Below, one piece after another: positions 61,343-64,000 of a stretch of 64,000 nt of DNA (positions within the stretch are counted from its first letter, which is position 1; every line of letters begins with the position of its first letter). The DNA lies in NCBI RefSeq assembly GCF_023343835.1, contig NC_064437.1, positions 14,868,501 through 14,932,500 of the forward strand. The letters run 5' to 3'. The notes under the pieces were generated by a model. The model searched no databases. It was not told the DNA's origin and saw only the letters and a list, made by a program, of their open reading frames with translations. Both the position numbers and the translations under genes were made by a program. Origin of the DNA: Lagopus muta (taxonomy: Eukaryota > Chordata > Aves > Galliformes > Phasianidae).

Positions 61343-64000
61343 CCTGTTCCTACCACTCCGCTGTAGCTACAGCAGTAGGGAAAAATGGAAGCCATTCTGA
61401 TGGAAAAGGGGTGGAGTGATACCACTTTTCCTGATAGTAGCCCTGAGGCTGTGGAGAGAGGAGAAACTATAGGAAGCTTTTTATTTCCTGGGAGGAGTTT
61501 CGCATCTGGCACTGATAAGTGGGACGCCGATAGGAAGGCATCAGGCTGTAGAAGGGAGCACCTTCCTGCAGTGGCTGGACTTCGGTCTGGGTGTTCCTGC
61601 AGGAAACTCCACCCTCTCATTCCCTATCTGTCTGGTATGTTTTCTACTTGATGCTGTTCTCTTGTTATTGCTGGCAAAGAAACTCGGTGTGTGTGGGAGA
61701 TATGCAAATGTGTTGCAACATTCTGATATAATTTTAGCGTAGGAAAAGAGCGAGCTCAGTACATAGGTGTCTCCAACTGAGCTCCAGTCATACAGCTGAG
61801 TTTACAAAATAGAGCTGCTAACTCTGAAAAAAGGTTTAGATGGATATGGAGTGTAGGATCAAGCTCTTAATTCTGTAAACATAAAAAGAGACTCCTGTCA
61901 AGGCGTGTTTCCATAAAGCTTAAATTCCCCTACAGACAATTGGAACTGTCTGTGTGAGTAAAAGAATGGATTATTTAATGGCATGTTATTGAGGATTTCT
62001 GGTGATGTGAATTTTATCATTGCTTTCAGCACATGCCATCACCAGGAGTGTACTGCTTTTGCTGTGAATAACTGAGGCAAGTCTTCTCTTCTCTTGTCTT
62101 CTCTTGTTTCTCTCAATGTAAAAATTCTAAGTATTGCTTTTCCCTATTTTTTTTTAAATATTATTTTTAGGATCAATGAGAACATGATCTTTCCATGGGA
62201 GAGAGAAATTAACCTCCAAAAATTCTTTCTCATACACAAATTTAAATATTGCTCTCAGGAGAGTGATGTAGCACTGGAATTGCTATCTTCTCCCAACAAT
62301 TTAGACTTTGGTAAAGAAAATAGATAAATCACTGTAGAGCTTTGATGGCTGAAAAGATTGATTAATAATTAATTTAAAAGCAAAAGACCTTTCCTTTGTG
62401 TCCCAGATTTCAGCCGCTCAGAAGATTCTCACATGTAGTTTAGCATTTGAGTGCTGTGGACATGTTTGTTTTGATGGCCTTCCCTACACTGCAGATGTTT
62501 TCTTCCTTTGCTTTTATTTATGCATTATTTATAAAGATATAAATGTCAAATTCATTCTGAGTGTTTCAATGAGGTTACGACATCTTGAAAGAGCCAATAT
62601 GACAGCCATTATTTTGAGTGTGAGTATGAAGGCCTATTCTACTTGTTTTATAACCTTTTTTGGGTGGCACCGGCACACTGGTTGTTTTCGGGATGAGCAT
62701 AGTCCTGTTTTTCGGTGTTCACCTGCTCTTGCATGCAGTTTCATTTGCTTTTCCTCTCCAAATGTATGTTTTGTCAGATTTGTGTTGAGCTGGACTCCAA
62801 CAGGAAAACCTAAGTCTGTATGCTGGGTTAGTGGTACAACTGGGGAACTTTGCAGACTGCAGTCACCTGACAGGATGACTCGAAACTGGCCCTTTGAATT
62901 CAGTTAAATTAGCTTAAGTAATCTTGACTTCACTTTTTCAGCTGCAGTGGGCCTAAGACAGGGGCTCAATCCAAGCCAATTTGTCGAAGGACAGAAGCTT
63001 CAGCATCCTTTTGAAATCTTTTCAGATGTACTCAGAGTGCTTCTACCCCAGGCAACCTTTGATTTGAGATACTCATGTGACTGATCCCAGAAGAGGCAAT
63101 AAGCTGAGTTTTGTCTTTCTTTTAATTATTAATTGTCCTGTGCTAGGCACTTTTGATACAAAATATTGAATATCTTGTGTGGGTGAAGACATTTGTTTGC
63201 TGATGGTGTACAAACTGAAACACTCCAACTTTCTTTCACTTTTACTTATTTATAAATTTAAATAATGAATTAAAATCTGTAATAATTTTAATTTGGGTTG
63301 TTGCTATCATTCATAATTTACACCTGAAATGCTTTGTAAAATTCAGTTCAATAGTTCCTCTTGTCATTAAATCCTCAATTATGTCCTAGCTATAGTCTTC
63401 TGACCTCAATCCTTTAAAAAGGGGGATGGCTGTCAGATATTTGGCACTGAAATGTAGCTACAACCTTCTGGTGTTGATATTCATGGTAGTGCATCTTGTC
63501 AGGTATGCAGGGTGCAGCAACTTCTCAAGGCCTGAGTCTGTGAAGAGCTGTCTAGATCTTCTGGCTTACAGAATGAGAGGCACTTCAGCCTGCTTTAACC
63601 ATGAACTTTATTTACCTTAGTCAGAAGTTAAGATTTAGTTGCAGTGTCAGATGAATTCTTCATAATGTGCTTTATGTTTCGTACAGCAATACTATGAGTA
63701 GGGTGAAAAGGAAAGGGAAAGGGTGCAAGACTGCTTTGCAAGCATAGCATTGGAATTGAACTCCAGTTTGCTAAGAGCAATTGTTTGTCTCAGTAATAAA
63801 CAACAGCTTGTCTTGATACAAAGTAAAGAAGGAGCTGTTGTGTTGAATGGAATGGAGGTGGGGAAGATGAAGGGATCTTAGCTGCAGGGAAGGATCCTCA
63901 ATTTTATCTATGAAACTAGAACTTGAATGCCTTTGTGGGTAAATGCCGTGTGCAGGGCTGAGTGGATGTTCACTGGCTGGGCCTCAGAGGAAGGACGGGG

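Larger units (their letters stand above)
53836..64000 (+). other. LRRC8D: Inferred LRRC8D leader intron 2 (continues beyond the window)
   Basis: Mostly AT-rich, non-coding DNA. No LRRC8D codons, no RNA gene and no well-bordered further exon were found. It contains a probable interspersed repeat at 57560-57990, an A-rich tract near 55300-55329, and TTTA-type low complexity at 60109-60156 and 61319-61342. Confidence 0.4.

Noticed and set aside
45600-64000. Search for the LRRC8D coding exon
   Set aside because: No frame in this interval has the LRRC8 signature (LKPWWDVF), membrane helices or leucine-rich repeats, so LRRC8D coding sequence is not in the window.

Overview
The window is vertebrate nuclear DNA, most likely from a galliform bird such as chicken. 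It has long AT-rich non-coding stretches, a few sharp CpG islands, intron-containing genes with GT/AG borders, and CR1 LINE fragments ending in the avian octamer-type tail (ATTCTATG/TTCTGTG). There are no operons, CRISPR arrays, bacterial signals or recognisable tRNA genes. Species and chromosome cannot be proved from the sequence. The one protein I can name outright is LRRC8C. In other vertebrates LRRC8B, LRRC8C and LRRC8D lie in tandem on one strand.

Layout. 1-4.9 kb: non-coding, with one internally deleted CR1 copy (434-903) and a 32-base T tract. 4.9-6.3 kb: a large CpG island that is the likely LRRC8C promoter, with a probable non-coding first exon ending at a GT donor at 5985. 5985-15682: LRRC8C intron 1. 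15683-15824: second exon, with the start codon 4 nt inside it and 46 codons. 15825-17930: intron 2, which holds a candidate alternative terminal exon. 17931-20201: the large final coding exon (756 codons plus stop). The predicted protein is 802 residues: four membrane segments followed by leucine-rich repeats, a subunit of the volume-regulated anion channel. A near poly(A) signal lies at 20368 and a possible distal one at 24063.

20.4-39.6 kb is non-coding, with CR1 fragments at 29.5 and 37.6 kb, a polypyrimidine minisatellite at 27.6 kb, G-run motifs, and an unidentified GC-raised segment at 24.2-26.35 kb. A small unassigned CpG island at about 39.7-40.1 kb carries two CTCF-like motifs. A second large CpG island at 44.15-45.25 kb has an inverted CCAAT box and a good splice donor at 44539. 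By position it is probably the LRRC8D promoter. A well-bordered non-coding exon candidate at 53701-53835 fits the LRRC8D leader. No LRRC8D coding sequence is present, so its coding exon should lie beyond 64 kb. The rest of 45-64 kb would then be leader introns.

How the genes work together: LRRC8C and LRRC8D (if the latter assignment holds) are alternative partners of the obligatory subunit LRRC8A in heteromeric anion and osmolyte channels. I found no convincing novel multi-gene system. The items most worth a second look are the intronic terminal exon of LRRC8C, the CTCF-like CpG island between the two genes, short upstream ORFs in both leaders, and the unidentified segment at 24-26 kb.
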